A stretch of DNA of 41,456 bases. Source: a bacterium. GTDB taxonomy: Bacteria; JAJRZV01. The translations under genes were made by a program, and so were the position numbers. A model generated the notes under the pieces. The model was not told the DNA's origin, did no database searches, and worked only from the letters and a program-made list of their open reading frames with translations. This document shows positions 1 to 8,767 of this stretch, piece after piece. The stretch covers positions 1 through 41,456 of the forward strand of contig JAJRZV010000069.1 in assembly GCA_024275095.1 (NCBI GenBank), given 5' to 3'. How positions within the stretch are numbered: the stretch's first letter is position 1; the number at the start of each line of letters is the position of its first letter.

Positions 1-1
1 C

Positions 2-1387
2 ACCAAGGGGATAGAGGCCATTAATGAGCACCAATGGGAAAAGGCTCTTGAATATTTTTCTGAAGCAGAGAAGTATTCTCCGAAGGATCCTGATGTATTG
101 TTTTACAAGGGCGTGGTGCTGGAAAGTCTCGATCGTACAGTAGAAGCGGCGGAATATTACAGAAAGGCTCTGGGTGTTTCACCTGAAAATGTTGACATTA
201 TCGCTGCGCTCATGCGCGTTCTCTTGCGTCTGAAAAAGCCCGGTGAAGTTGTTAAACTAAAAGCACGGGGCAAGGAGAGTTTTCTTTACAAAGGCATTGC
301 ACTGGTAAAGTTAGGAAAATACAAACACGCGATTCGTTTCTTAGAAAAGGTAAAGTTTACTGATAAAGATTTGGAAACGCTTAGGCTTTACTGGCTGGCT
401 CTTGCATATGGTAAAGAAGGACAAACGGAGAAAGCAGGAATTATATTTCAGACGGCAAGGGAGCTGGAAGGAGTTCCCCTGCAGCCTTACCCACGGGAAA
501 AGAAACGTCGCATGCAGGCGCGTGTGTCAATATCCTATGAGTTTGACTCAAATCCGCGTTTGTTACCGGAGGACCGTGCTGCAGGTGAAAAAGGCAACAG
601 AGGCGTTTTCAGGGGGGCGTTGTATGCTGATCTCATGAATTCAAAATATGTTTTAATAGGTGCAGCAGGGTCCATATACCAGACGCTTTACGAACGCAGT
701 TTGGAACGATATGAAGTATCATCTGTGTCCGGGTTTGCGGGAGCGAGTTTTTCTTTTCCACATCCATTAAACTTTCTGAGGGCGCGATTGGAGATTTCAT
801 CAACTTTTTCTACCTTCGGCAACACACCCTATGTGTTTTCCCAGAATTTTACGATTGAGGTGGCTGCTGCTGAAAGTAACTTTACTGAAAGTTTTGTGAG
901 AGCTTATGCAGCAAATTCTTTTTTTCTCAATGAAAAGCATCATTTGAGCACAGGTAGAGATACAGAGCCTATGGGTGAATGGGGTGTGGGGGCAGGCCAG
1001 CGTTTTTTCCTGGGAGGATGGCTCCTGAGCATGTTTTTGGGAGTGTCAGCCTATGACGCAAAGTCTGATATGTGGGATTATTACACGGGACGTACAGATT
1101 TACTGATTTTTAATGATGCATCTTTTTCTTTGAAAAGTCCGCGCATTTACGGTTTTTCAATATACACGGGTACACGGTATGAATACAGGGATTACATTCA
1201 CCAGGATGCAGAAACGTCCGGTATGCGTCGTAAAGACAGGCGCTGGACAACGTGGTTGATTGTATCTCGAGAGCTTCCTTTTTCTTTAAGCGTGTTCATT
1301 CGAGGGTTTTATGAGCAAAACAACTCTATTCCACTTTACACATACAAGAGATTTACCGGTGGGGTCGGGCTTGAGTACCGGTTTTAA
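2..1387 (+). CDS. TPR-repeat protein with C-terminal outer-membrane beta-barrel-like region (5' partial, runs off window start)
   Basis: Frame is open from base 2 (TKGIEAINEHQWEKALEYFSEAEKYSPKDPDVLFYKG...), TPR-like helices, then aromatic-rich alternating segments ending in GGVGLEYRF with terminal Phe, typical of OM barrels. Confidence 0.75.
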   Translation, partial: TKGIEAINEHQWEKALEYFSEAEKYSPKDPDVLFYKGVVLESLDRTVEAAEYYRKALGVSPENVDIIAALMRVLLRLKKPGEVVKLKARGKESFLYKGIALVKLGKYKHAIRFLEKVKFTDKDLETLRLYWLALAYGKEGQTEKAGIIFQTARELEGVPLQPYPREKKRRMQARVSISYEFDSNPRLLPEDRAAGEKGNRGVFRGALYADLMNSKYVLIGAAGSIYQTLYERSLERYEVSSVSGFAGASFSFPHPLNFLRARLEISSTFSTFGNTPYVFSQNFTIEVAAAESNFTESFVRAYAANSFFLNEKHHLSTGRDTEPMGEWGVGAGQRFFLGGWLLSMFLGVSAYDAKSDMWDYYTGRTDLLIFNDASFSLKSPRIYGFSIYTGTRYEYRDYIHQDAETSGMRRKDRRWTTWLIVSRELPFSLSVFIRGFYEQNNSIPLYTYKRFTGGVGLEYRF

Positions 1388-1388
1388 T

Positions 1389-1430
1389 TTGTGTCAACAA
1401 TTTGACACAACATATCCTTTTGTGTTTATT
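1389..1430 (+). promoter_or_regulatory. Perfect 9-bp inverted repeat (TTGTGTCAA-CAAT-TTGACACAA) overlapping a possible -35 TTGACA (1402-1407) with -10-like TTTATT at 1425-1430 (17-nt spacer)
   Basis: Read directly in the intergenic region upstream of the FecR-like gene; no T-run follows, so operator rather than terminator is favoured. Confidence 0.4.
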
Positions 1431-1583
1431 CTTTGACAACAAGATGGGCGAAGTTGTTGCACGGTTTGTTAAGTCTTTGATTTTCAATAAAAATATTTTG
1501 ATGTCCGTGAAGCCCTGGTTGGCATGTTTATTGATTGTTTTATCTGGAAAGCGAGGAGGCTTGTTTGGAAGGGAGGTGGAAGG

Positions 1584-2492
1584 ATGAAAAAGTGGGTGCC
1601 CGTTTGCACGGCAATGTTGTTTGCCATTGCATCGCAGGGTATATGCTCAATAGGTAAAATTGCGGGTTTGGAAGGTAGGGTGTGGATTGTAAGAGCTGGA
1701 CAGACCATACCTGCTCGCTTATCTATGCGGGTAGAACAAGGGGATGAAATTCGTACAGGTGAAAATGGAAAGTGCAAGGTGCTCTTCAATGACGATACAC
1801 TTTTGAAAATAGGTGAAAGCAGCGCTGTAGACCTTACTAAATATGTGGTAAAGCCTGCAGAAGATACACGTGTTTCCACTCTGAAACTTCTTTTCGGTCG
1901 TGTGAGAGCCGTGATTACGCGGTTCTTCAGCTCATATAATTCCCGCTTTTTTATTCAAACACCAAACGCGGTTACCGGCGTGAGAGGAACGGATTTCTTC
2001 GTCGGGTACGAAAATAACCGTACCGAGGTGTATGTGTTTGATGGAAAGGTTACAGTAGCAAATTTGCTCGGCGAGGCCAAAAGGGAAATTGTACTGACTT
2101 TTGATAGCGCCACACGCATAGAAGGAGCCAACCCGCCCGTGGAGCCGTTCACGCCTTCCAGAGAGGAAATTATGTACATGAGGATAGGAGGTAAGGTGTT
2201 TCAGGAAGGTAGGCTTCCTCTGAATCGGCTTAGGGACGCGTTTATCCAGCTGGCAAAAAAGGCTTCACTCAACGAAGCCTGGAAACTCGTATCTTCACAA
2301 GCCATTGAGAAGTCAAAACCGAGAAGAAAGGGTGGAAAAGGTATTACACCAGGAGAGCGGTTTCGAAGAAATGGTGGGTTCCATGAAACTCCTTTCTTTG
2401 AAAATATGGAAACGCGTCCAATGCCCATACCTCAGGAAGTGGATAGGGTGGGTGTAAGGGTAAAGGTTTATCATCCTGTGGATGCAAGATAG
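1584..2492 (+). CDS. FecR-domain-containing secreted protein
   Basis: Start MKKWVPV at 1584 after GGGAGGTGG; signal peptide; FecR motifs IARLEGRV-like (IAGLEGRVWIVRAGQ), GDEIRTGENGKCKVLFNDDTLLKIGESS, TPNAVTGVRGTDFFVGYENNRTEVYVFDGKV. Confidence 0.85.
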   Translation: MKKWVPVCTAMLFAIASQGICSIGKIAGLEGRVWIVRAGQTIPARLSMRVEQGDEIRTGENGKCKVLFNDDTLLKIGESSAVDLTKYVVKPAEDTRVSTLKLLFGRVRAVITRFFSSYNSRFFIQTPNAVTGVRGTDFFVGYENNRTEVYVFDGKVTVANLLGEAKREIVLTFDSATRIEGANPPVEPFTPSREEIMYMRIGGKVFQEGRLPLNRLRDAFIQLAKKASLNEAWKLVSSQAIEKSKPRRKGGKGITPGERFRRNGGFHETPFFENMETRPMPIPQEVDRVGVRVKVYHPVDAR

Positions 2493-2504
2493 GGAGGTGG
2501 GGCT

Positions 2505-4241
2505 ATGCGGGTTCATAAAGCGTTGATTATATTATCCGGGATGATATTGATAATAGCCGGTGTTTCATGCGTGCCTCAGCCAGGAGAAAAACCCGTGGAG
2601 CGCGTCAGTATCGGTATTGACCGGGCTCCAGTAAACTCAGAGGATGGAGGAGAGACCAGTGCCAGTTTTTATAATCTTGTAAGTAGCCCCGGTGGATCCG
2701 AGTGGCTGGATATTGCCACCTCGCTTCAGGTGTCAGGACCGGACATTCAGCTGATTCGGATTACACAACGTGGTTTTGTACCAGCATTTGAGTTGGAAGT
2801 GCCCATTGGTTCCGAGCGGAGGTTTCAGGTGGATTTATTCGCGGATGATCCTGCTACCCAGTGCCCGGTGGATCTGTTTTCTACCTCGACCGAGGTGAAT
2901 CTTTTGCAGGTACAGGAGGTGGAACTCCGCTTGCCCCCTTCTCCAGCTCCGGCAGTGGTCGTTAATGGACGTGTCCACACTCAGGGAGAAAACCCCCGGC
3001 CCGTCTCCGGAGCGAAACTTCTTCTCCATGACATCATCGCTGATGTGGACATGCCACTTCCCCCGGCACTGGCAGTTTCTGGTGCTGATGGCTTGTTTGC
3101 CATACCGTGTGTGCCCGCAGGAAGAAAGTACATTCTGACTGCACTGGATTTCTCCACAAATATGGGAGGAGTCACTCGTTTCGACACCATCGCAGGCGAG
3201 GGAGTGTTTGTTGATGTTGAGTTAAACATGAGCATTGAGGAGGCTCTCGCGAGCAGTCAGAACGGAGGTGAAGAAACAAGCACTTCGTCTCCAGATGAGA
3301 ATAATACGGTTACAACAAGCGAGGGGACCTTTACCGTGTCCCTGGATGTAAAGCCATCTTCTGGAAATGTTTATGATGTGGGAGTGCCGTTTGATATTTC
3401 CCTGACCGTTAAGGATGACAATGGCAATATAGCCAGCATTAACGCAGTCGCTGATTTGAGCGCCTCCGTGGACGCAGAACTTTCACAAACCACCGTAAAC
3501 ATAATAAATGGTCGAGCGCTGGTGTCCCCGGGAGTGATCTTCCACAGAGGTGGTAGCGGATGTGTGTACGCTACGTTGACGTCTTCTAACGGCGAAGACC
3601 TCGGTGAAGTGAGCAAGTGCATTGATCTTGGAGATGTGCCGGAGAATATAACCCTGAGCAGTACATTTTATCAGGGCGAGCTTCTAATTGGGGCAGAAGG
3701 AGTAACTTCTGCGCTCGCTGAAGAACCTTTAACGGCACAAGTTTCGTTTAACGGACCTAACTCGAGGTTTGTTGGGGGCATTTCTATCCATGTTTATAAT
3801 GTTACTGCTACGCTTCAAGAGCTTTCTCTTTCCTTCGTAGAAAAGGTAAATGCTTCTCGTATGGAAGACGCCAACTCTGGCCGGATGGAATGGCTCGATG
3901 TACCTCTTGCAGGAGTGACCGTCTATGTGAATGGAGTATCGAACGGTGTATCGTTTGAAGAATATGCAAAAATTACTGATGGACACATTTTCATTCACTT
4001 CATTCAGGACGTAAATACGGGGGAATTGACTGCCAAAGGAACTATATGGCTGAAGGTGTTTTCAATAGCCCTTAACGGTGAAATTCAAATTACATGTCAG
4101 GAAGGGTACTGTCAGCCCGATGTGGGTGGTGTGGACCTTCTTGGAAATTATTCAGCGTCTTTTGTGTTTGGGTCAGGGACTACATCCTCGTCAGGCGGTT
4201 CTACTGATGCTACCGGTACAACGCCTGCTGCGGGGTGGTAG
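2505..4241 (+). CDS. Large lipoprotein with carboxypeptidase-regulatory-like domain
   Basis: Lipobox IAGVSC after N-terminal hydrophobic stretch; segment VVVNGRVHTQGENPRPVSGAKLLL...DGLFAIPCVPAGRKYILTA resembles a CarboxypepD_reg fold; SD GGGAGGTGGGGC. Confidence 0.65.
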   Translation: MRVHKALIILSGMILIIAGVSCVPQPGEKPVERVSIGIDRAPVNSEDGGETSASFYNLVSSPGGSEWLDIATSLQVSGPDIQLIRITQRGFVPAFELEVPIGSERRFQVDLFADDPATQCPVDLFSTSTEVNLLQVQEVELRLPPSPAPAVVVNGRVHTQGENPRPVSGAKLLLHDIIADVDMPLPPALAVSGADGLFAIPCVPAGRKYILTALDFSTNMGGVTRFDTIAGEGVFVDVELNMSIEEALASSQNGGEETSTSSPDENNTVTTSEGTFTVSLDVKPSSGNVYDVGVPFDISLTVKDDNGNIASINAVADLSASVDAELSQTTVNIINGRALVSPGVIFHRGGSGCVYATLTSSNGEDLGEVSKCIDLGDVPENITLSSTFYQGELLIGAEGVTSALAEEPLTAQVSFNGPNSRFVGGISIHVYNVTATLQELSLSFVEKVNASRMEDANSGRMEWLDVPLAGVTVYVNGVSNGVSFEEYAKITDGHIFIHFIQDVNTGELTAKGTIWLKVFSIALNGEIQITCQEGYCQPDVGGVDLLGNYSASFVFGSGTTSSSGGSTDATGTTPAAGW

Positions 4242-4257
4242 ATAAAAATGCATGTGA

Positions 4258-4758
4258 TCAATAGTAATAGTAATCTGGTGATGGAGCAAAGAACGCTCCA
4301 AAAAAACCCAGAGCGAATGAAACCATCCAGTAAAGTAAGCCCATTACCGCCATAGCAATCGCCAGATACCCCACCCACTCCTTGCCCTCCCGGCCTGCGG
4401 GCAATGACCCGTCCGCAGCCGGGAGCTTATTTAATGCGATAAGAATAAGATCTATAATGGCCCATAGACCCAGACCACCCAGTGTTACCAATTTCAATAT
4501 CCCCAAAAATGTATAGCCTAAGTAAAATCGATCAATACCCAAACCTCCGAGAAACCATGAAAGCAGAAGTGCAACAAGCCATTCTTTACGTTCCCCGGTT
4601 GGGAGGTGTGATGGTGCGGAAGGGGCTGGATGGAAAGGGGACGGATGCGGTGGAGTATGCTCATGAACAGAGGCATCCTGTGAAGGCACAGGGGTTCCAC
4701 AGGCAGGACAAAATCGTGCTTCCGATGGAATCGCTTTGCCGCATTTGATGCAGTACAT
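4258..4758 (-). CDS. Zinc-ribbon plus TM2-domain membrane protein
   Basis: N-terminal MYCIKCGKAIPSEARFCPACGTPV zinc ribbon, then WLVALLLSWFLGGLGIDRFYLGYTFLGILKLVTLGGLGLWAIIDLILI (TM2 signature). Confidence 0.9.
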   Translation of the reverse strand: MYCIKCGKAIPSEARFCPACGTPVPSQDASVHEHTPPHPSPFHPAPSAPSHLPTGERKEWLVALLLSWFLGGLGIDRFYLGYTFLGILKLVTLGGLGLWAIIDLILIALNKLPAADGSLPAGREGKEWVGYLAIAMAVMGLLYWMVSFALGFFGAFFAPSPDYYYY

Positions 4759-4764
4759 GGAAAA

Positions 4765-4793
4765 AACATAACGAAAATTTCAGGTGCTTTCAA
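4765..4793 (-). promoter_or_regulatory. Promoter TTGAAA-17-TATGTT for the TM2 gene
   Basis: Minus strand TTGAAA GCACCTGAAATTTTCGT TATGTT; 6 nt separate the -10 from the ATG and there is no SD. Confidence 0.55.
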
Positions 4794-4925
4794 AGAATTT
4801 TTTATTTATGAGGAAGAACGCAAAAAAGGCAAAGGCATAAAAACGGAAAATTACTAACAATTTCGTGTTTGTGAGTATCAGCTTGAAAACCTGTAAGGAT
4901 TGACTTTTTGCTGTGGAATCAGGTT

Positions 4926-6542
4926 TTAGAGATTTCGCAGTTCTCTTTTCAATATCTTGCCCGAGGGTGTCATCGGCAGCTCTGTTACGAACGCCCATTC
5001 CCTGGGGATTTTATAACCTGCAATGTGGTTTCTGAGGAATTTTTCCAGTTCTTCTTGGGATACTGTTTTTCCCTCTCTCAGTACGATGAATGCTTTAACC
5101 CTTTCTCCCCACCTCTCGTCTGGAACACCAATAACTGCCGCTGCTTTAACAGCATGGTGTTTGAGAAGGGCATTCTCGATTTCGGCAGGATATATGTTGA
5201 CTCCTCCGCTGATGATCATATCCTTTTTGCGGTCCATGATGTACAGGTAACCTTCTTCATCGAGGGTACCAACGTCCCCTACGGATAAATACTCTCCTGC
5301 CATGGCCTCACGAGTTTCTTCTTCTCGTTTGTGATAGCCGTTCATGAGAAAAGGGGTTGTTATGAATATTTCGCCAGCTTCACCTGGTGGAAGTTCACGC
5401 TTGTTTTCATCAAGGATTTTTATCGCATTGTATGGAAATACTTTGCCTACAGAATGTGATTTCTTCGGAATATCGCAAGGCCTAAGAACGGTGTTAATAC
5501 CTGTTTCGGTGGCTCCGTAAAATTCGTAAAGTACAGGACCAACCTTTTCAACGAATTTTTCTTTTAAATGAGGACTCAGCGGTGCAGCTGCACAGATAAC
5601 GCATCTGAGCACGTTTCCGGAAAGCAACTTTTCATCCCTTTCTAGTGAATCCAGAACATCAATGAGCATAAACGGGACAATAAAAGTTGATGTGACATTG
5701 TGCTTTGTAACTGCTTCGAAAAACATTTCCGAGCGAAAGCGTGGAAGTATGACAAGAGTGGCTCCGAGCACAAGGTTGAGCTGCATGAAAAAGAGTGGGG
5801 CACTGTGGTAGAGAGGACATACCACCAGGTGTACGTCATCACCTCTGAGGCCGAACTCGTAGGCCACGGATGAGACGAAGAGCATGGTGGTGCGTGGTGA
5901 TATGGAACGTCGTGCCCCCTTGGGTTGCCCCGTGGTGCCTGATGTATATACCAGAACTTCAGAATCACCGGCAGGTGGCTCCCACCTTCCGGCTTCACCC
6001 ATGCTCAGGGCGTCTTCGTAGGGCACCCCATTTCCCCTACTACCGCCCATCACAATGAAATTCCGAAATGCAATTCCGCTTTTTTTTATTTCTTCCGCAA
6101 CTTCCTCATGACATACGACATCCTTACACTCCGCATCTTCGAAGATATACCGCAACTCTCCTGCTTTCAGGCGCCAGTTGACAGGGATGATGGAAAGTTT
6201 TGCAAGACTGGTTGCTGTCCATACTTCTGGAATTTCGGGTGCATTGGGTGTAACGAGAGCTAATTTGTCACCGGGCTTCATTCCTGATGTAGTGAAATAC
6301 TGGGCCAGCGCCTGCGAACGCTGAAAAAGGTCTCTGTATGATCTCGTGTTTTCCCCCCATACAACGGCAACTTTATCGGGTTGATTGATGGCGTGGCGCC
6401 GGATAATTCCTGCGATCCCTTCACTTTTTTTGAAGACAAGGCGCTTGAAAAGGTCGACGGCAATATCGCGTTTTTTTATACGTGCTTCTTTTATGAGGTA
6501 GCCAATGGTTTTCAGGGCATAACGTGCTCCTGGATTGCTCAC
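4926..6542 (-). CDS. AMP-binding acyl-CoA synthetase / ligase (adenylate-forming enzyme)
   Basis: VYTSGTTGQPKGA (P-loop), YEFYGATETG, YLSVGDVGTLDEEGYLYIMDRKKDMIISGGVNIYPAEIE, C-terminal PSGKILKRELR. Confidence 0.92.
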   Translation of the reverse strand: MSNPGARYALKTIGYLIKEARIKKRDIAVDLFKRLVFKKSEGIAGIIRRHAINQPDKVAVVWGENTRSYRDLFQRSQALAQYFTTSGMKPGDKLALVTPNAPEIPEVWTATSLAKLSIIPVNWRLKAGELRYIFEDAECKDVVCHEEVAEEIKKSGIAFRNFIVMGGSRGNGVPYEDALSMGEAGRWEPPAGDSEVLVYTSGTTGQPKGARRSISPRTTMLFVSSVAYEFGLRGDDVHLVVCPLYHSAPLFFMQLNLVLGATLVILPRFRSEMFFEAVTKHNVTSTFIVPFMLIDVLDSLERDEKLLSGNVLRCVICAAAPLSPHLKEKFVEKVGPVLYEFYGATETGINTVLRPCDIPKKSHSVGKVFPYNAIKILDENKRELPPGEAGEIFITTPFLMNGYHKREEETREAMAGEYLSVGDVGTLDEEGYLYIMDRKKDMIISGGVNIYPAEIENALLKHHAVKAAAVIGVPDERWGERVKAFIVLREGKTVSQEELEKFLRNHIAGYKIPREWAFVTELPMTPSGKILKRELRNL

Positions 6543-7531
6543 CGGTTCACCTCCTTAGACTCGAGAATACTTGTGTAAAATTCTTCTTCTTTTTCAGCTA
6601 TTGCCCCGAGCAAGATGCCTGCTTCATCGAATCCGTAGGGTTCAGGACTCTCGCTGATTTCTTTGAGTAGCATGGCGAGACGACTCCACAGCCTTGCACT
6701 TTCAGCCATAAGGAAAGACATTTTGTGTGTAATAATGTCGGGAAAACTTTTTCTTACTTCTCTTAAAAACTCAGCGTACATGATCCGAAATCCTCCACCC
6801 CCGGTGCCGCGGCGTTCAATCACCTGGTACGCAAACCTGGCACACCATTTCCAGTCGTGAGCTCCGGCCCACTCCGGGAATTTGCTCGCAAGGAGTTTCA
6901 TACGTTCTATGGGAGGATCACCAATCCCTGCCGAGAGCATATCACGGGCCTGCGTGAGAAGGCTCTTTTTTATCGCCTTTTCCATATCTATGCGTTCCGG
7001 CCGTAATACAGGAGCATAATTGTGATCAATATAAAAGGGTGGAGTAGAGGATGACCAGGCCTTTTCCAGCGAGTCATATGAAAGCTCCAGCAGACCCGGC
7101 CAGGTTGTGTCGCTGACGAATACTACTTCGCGTTTATCGTCGAATCCCCACACGGTGATTACGTGACCTGCGAAGTGGGTTTGGGATTGGTAATAGTCAA
7201 TGTAGAATATATCAGTCTGGAGGATGGCAGGTATGTTACGAACAATATGCTTTTTTAGGGAGTCCAGAGCGGCAGGGTCACCAATTCTCCACGAGAAAGG
7301 TGCCTCGATACTGTTGAAAAATTCTCTCTCCAGCCCGGCACTTCTCACCATGATAGAATGTGAAGGTGATGCTTCGGGGTTGTGAAAATAGAAGAAACCA
7401 AGGCCTGCGCCCAACCCGAAGCACGATGCTTCGCTTACAGGATATCCATAGTATTCCATGATGTCACGTATTGCGGAGGATGCACAGTGTCGCCCCGGCT
7501 GGTGAACCCATTGTGTGATAAGATAACTCAC
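6539..7531 (-). CDS. BtrH N-terminal domain / DUF4872-like protein
   Basis: MSYLITQWVHQPGRHCASSAIRDIMEYYGYPVSEASCFGLGAGLGFFYF matches the HCxxSAxxxxxxxxG...E..xFGLGxG pattern of BtrH_N; GTGA overlap with the downstream synthetase. Confidence 0.75.
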   Translation of the reverse strand: MSYLITQWVHQPGRHCASSAIRDIMEYYGYPVSEASCFGLGAGLGFFYFHNPEASPSHSIMVRSAGLEREFFNSIEAPFSWRIGDPAALDSLKKHIVRNIPAILQTDIFYIDYYQSQTHFAGHVITVWGFDDKREVVFVSDTTWPGLLELSYDSLEKAWSSSTPPFYIDHNYAPVLRPERIDMEKAIKKSLLTQARDMLSAGIGDPPIERMKLLASKFPEWAGAHDWKWCARFAYQVIERRGTGGGGFRIMYAEFLREVRKSFPDIITHKMSFLMAESARLWSRLAMLLKEISESPEPYGFDEAGILLGAIAEKEEEFYTSILESKEVNR

Positions 7532-7539
7532 AGGTAAGG

Positions 7540-7545
7540 ATTATA
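7540..7545 (-). promoter_or_regulatory. -10 box TATAAT 8 nt upstream of the BtrH-like GTG start (leaderless candidate)
   Basis: ATTATA on + strand at 7540-7545; no convincing -35 and no SD. Confidence 0.45.
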
Positions 7546-7601
7546 CATTTAAACGCAAGGTGAAAGAACTTTAACAGCCTCTGCACGAAATTTTGTGAGA
7601 A

Positions 7602-7610
7602 TGCTATAGT
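7602..7610 (+). promoter_or_regulatory. Extended -10 TGCTATAGT, 7 nt before ATG 7618
   Basis: TG-n-TATAGT read directly; no SD before ATG. Confidence 0.45.
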
Positions 7611-7617
7611 GATAAAC

Positions 7618-8409
7618 ATGAAAAGTGATCAGGACGTGGCAGAGACTCTTCGCAGGCTATATCTTCATTACACCAGGAAATCTTTTCTTCGCACAGACCC
7701 TGTCGTTCTTGTACACCGGTACTCCAGTCCACAGGATATTGAATGTACAGGATTTCTCGTTTCCCTTTTTTCTCTTGGTAGGATTGAGAGCATTCTCAAT
7801 TTTTGCTCATCTTTTCTGACAAGGCTCGGCAATGCTCCTTATGAGAACCTTGGTGACGGCAAGGGAATAGAAAACTTTGTGCCGGACAGGCCTTACAGGT
7901 TTTTCTCGCGCGAAGATGTGGTGGCAATTTTTCAGGCAACCTCGCAGGTTATTAGAGAGAACGGTTCTGTTGAAAGTGTTTTTCAATCTTTCTACTCTCA
8001 GACAAACAGGAATCTTAAACGCGGTACAGAGCAGTTCATGCTTTACATGAGGCAACTCGCCCGCAGGGAGTCTCACGGAATAAAAGTGGCGTTTCCGCTT
8101 CCATCAACATCTGCGTGCAAACGGTGGCTCCTGTTTTTACGCTGGATGGTAAGGAAAGACAATGTGGATTTTGGTATATGGAAGAGCGTAAACCCCTCGG
8201 AGCTTATTATCCCTCTCGACGTTCACGTGTTCAGGGCAGCACAACGTCTGGGACTGACAACCAGGAGAAGTGCCAGCTGGGCGGCAGCAGCGGAAATAAC
8301 TGAAAAACTTAAAAAAATTGACCCCACGGACCCTGTCAAGTATGATTTTGCACTCGTGAGGGTGGGTTACTTTGAGTACAGGAGGAGTGCGTATGGCAAA
8401 ACGCTCTGA
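7618..8409 (+). CDS. TIGR02757/DUF2400 family protein
   Basis: Pattern DPVVLVHRY...D.E.TGFLVSLFSLGRIESIL, CKRWLLFLRWMVRKDNVDFGIWK, PSELIIPLDVHVFRAAQRLGLTTR, DPTDPVKYDFAL. Confidence 0.88.
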   Translation: MKSDQDVAETLRRLYLHYTRKSFLRTDPVVLVHRYSSPQDIECTGFLVSLFSLGRIESILNFCSSFLTRLGNAPYENLGDGKGIENFVPDRPYRFFSREDVVAIFQATSQVIRENGSVESVFQSFYSQTNRNLKRGTEQFMLYMRQLARRESHGIKVAFPLPSTSACKRWLLFLRWMVRKDNVDFGIWKSVNPSELIIPLDVHVFRAAQRLGLTTRRSASWAAAAEITEKLKKIDPTDPVKYDFALVRVGYFEYRRSAYGKTL

Positions 8410-8764
8410 AAGGGAACAGGTTGTACACGATTGGGTTGTGGAGCAGGTGGCGGCGCACCTGGGAAAGCGCTACAGGGATATCCGTGTTAACCCGGGTAAT
8501 GAAGAAAATGCTGCGGTTGAGGGAAAGTATCCAGATGTTGTCGTTGTCAGTCACGGTGTGGCGGTTGAGGTGTACGAAGTGGAAACAGAGAGTACAGTTA
8601 ACGAGGAAGAAGCAAACCAGTGGGCAGAATTTTCAAAACTTCCGGCCAAGTGTACTGTGCTCGTACCTGCTTCACTGCTCAAAAAAGCACGCGAGCTGGT
8701 ATGGGACAAGAAAATTGCTTCCCGTATCAAGGTGGCTTCATATGAACTTCTTATTAAGGGGTAG
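8393..8764 (+). CDS. Small protein with PD-(D/E)xK-like motif
   Basis: SD AGGAGG, ATG at 8393; KYPDVVVVSHGVAVEVYEVETES gives PD-x(n)-ExE; overlaps previous gene by 17 nt. Confidence 0.6.
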   Translation: MAKRSEREQVVHDWVVEQVAAHLGKRYRDIRVNPGNEENAAVEGKYPDVVVVSHGVAVEVYEVETESTVNEEEANQWAEFSKLPAKCTVLVPASLLKKARELVWDKKIASRIKVASYELLIKG

Positions 8765-8767
8765 GGG

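Noticed and set aside
1402-1587. 61-aa ORF before the FecR-like gene
   Set aside because: No SD, overlaps the palindrome and the FecR start in another frame, no recognisable motif.
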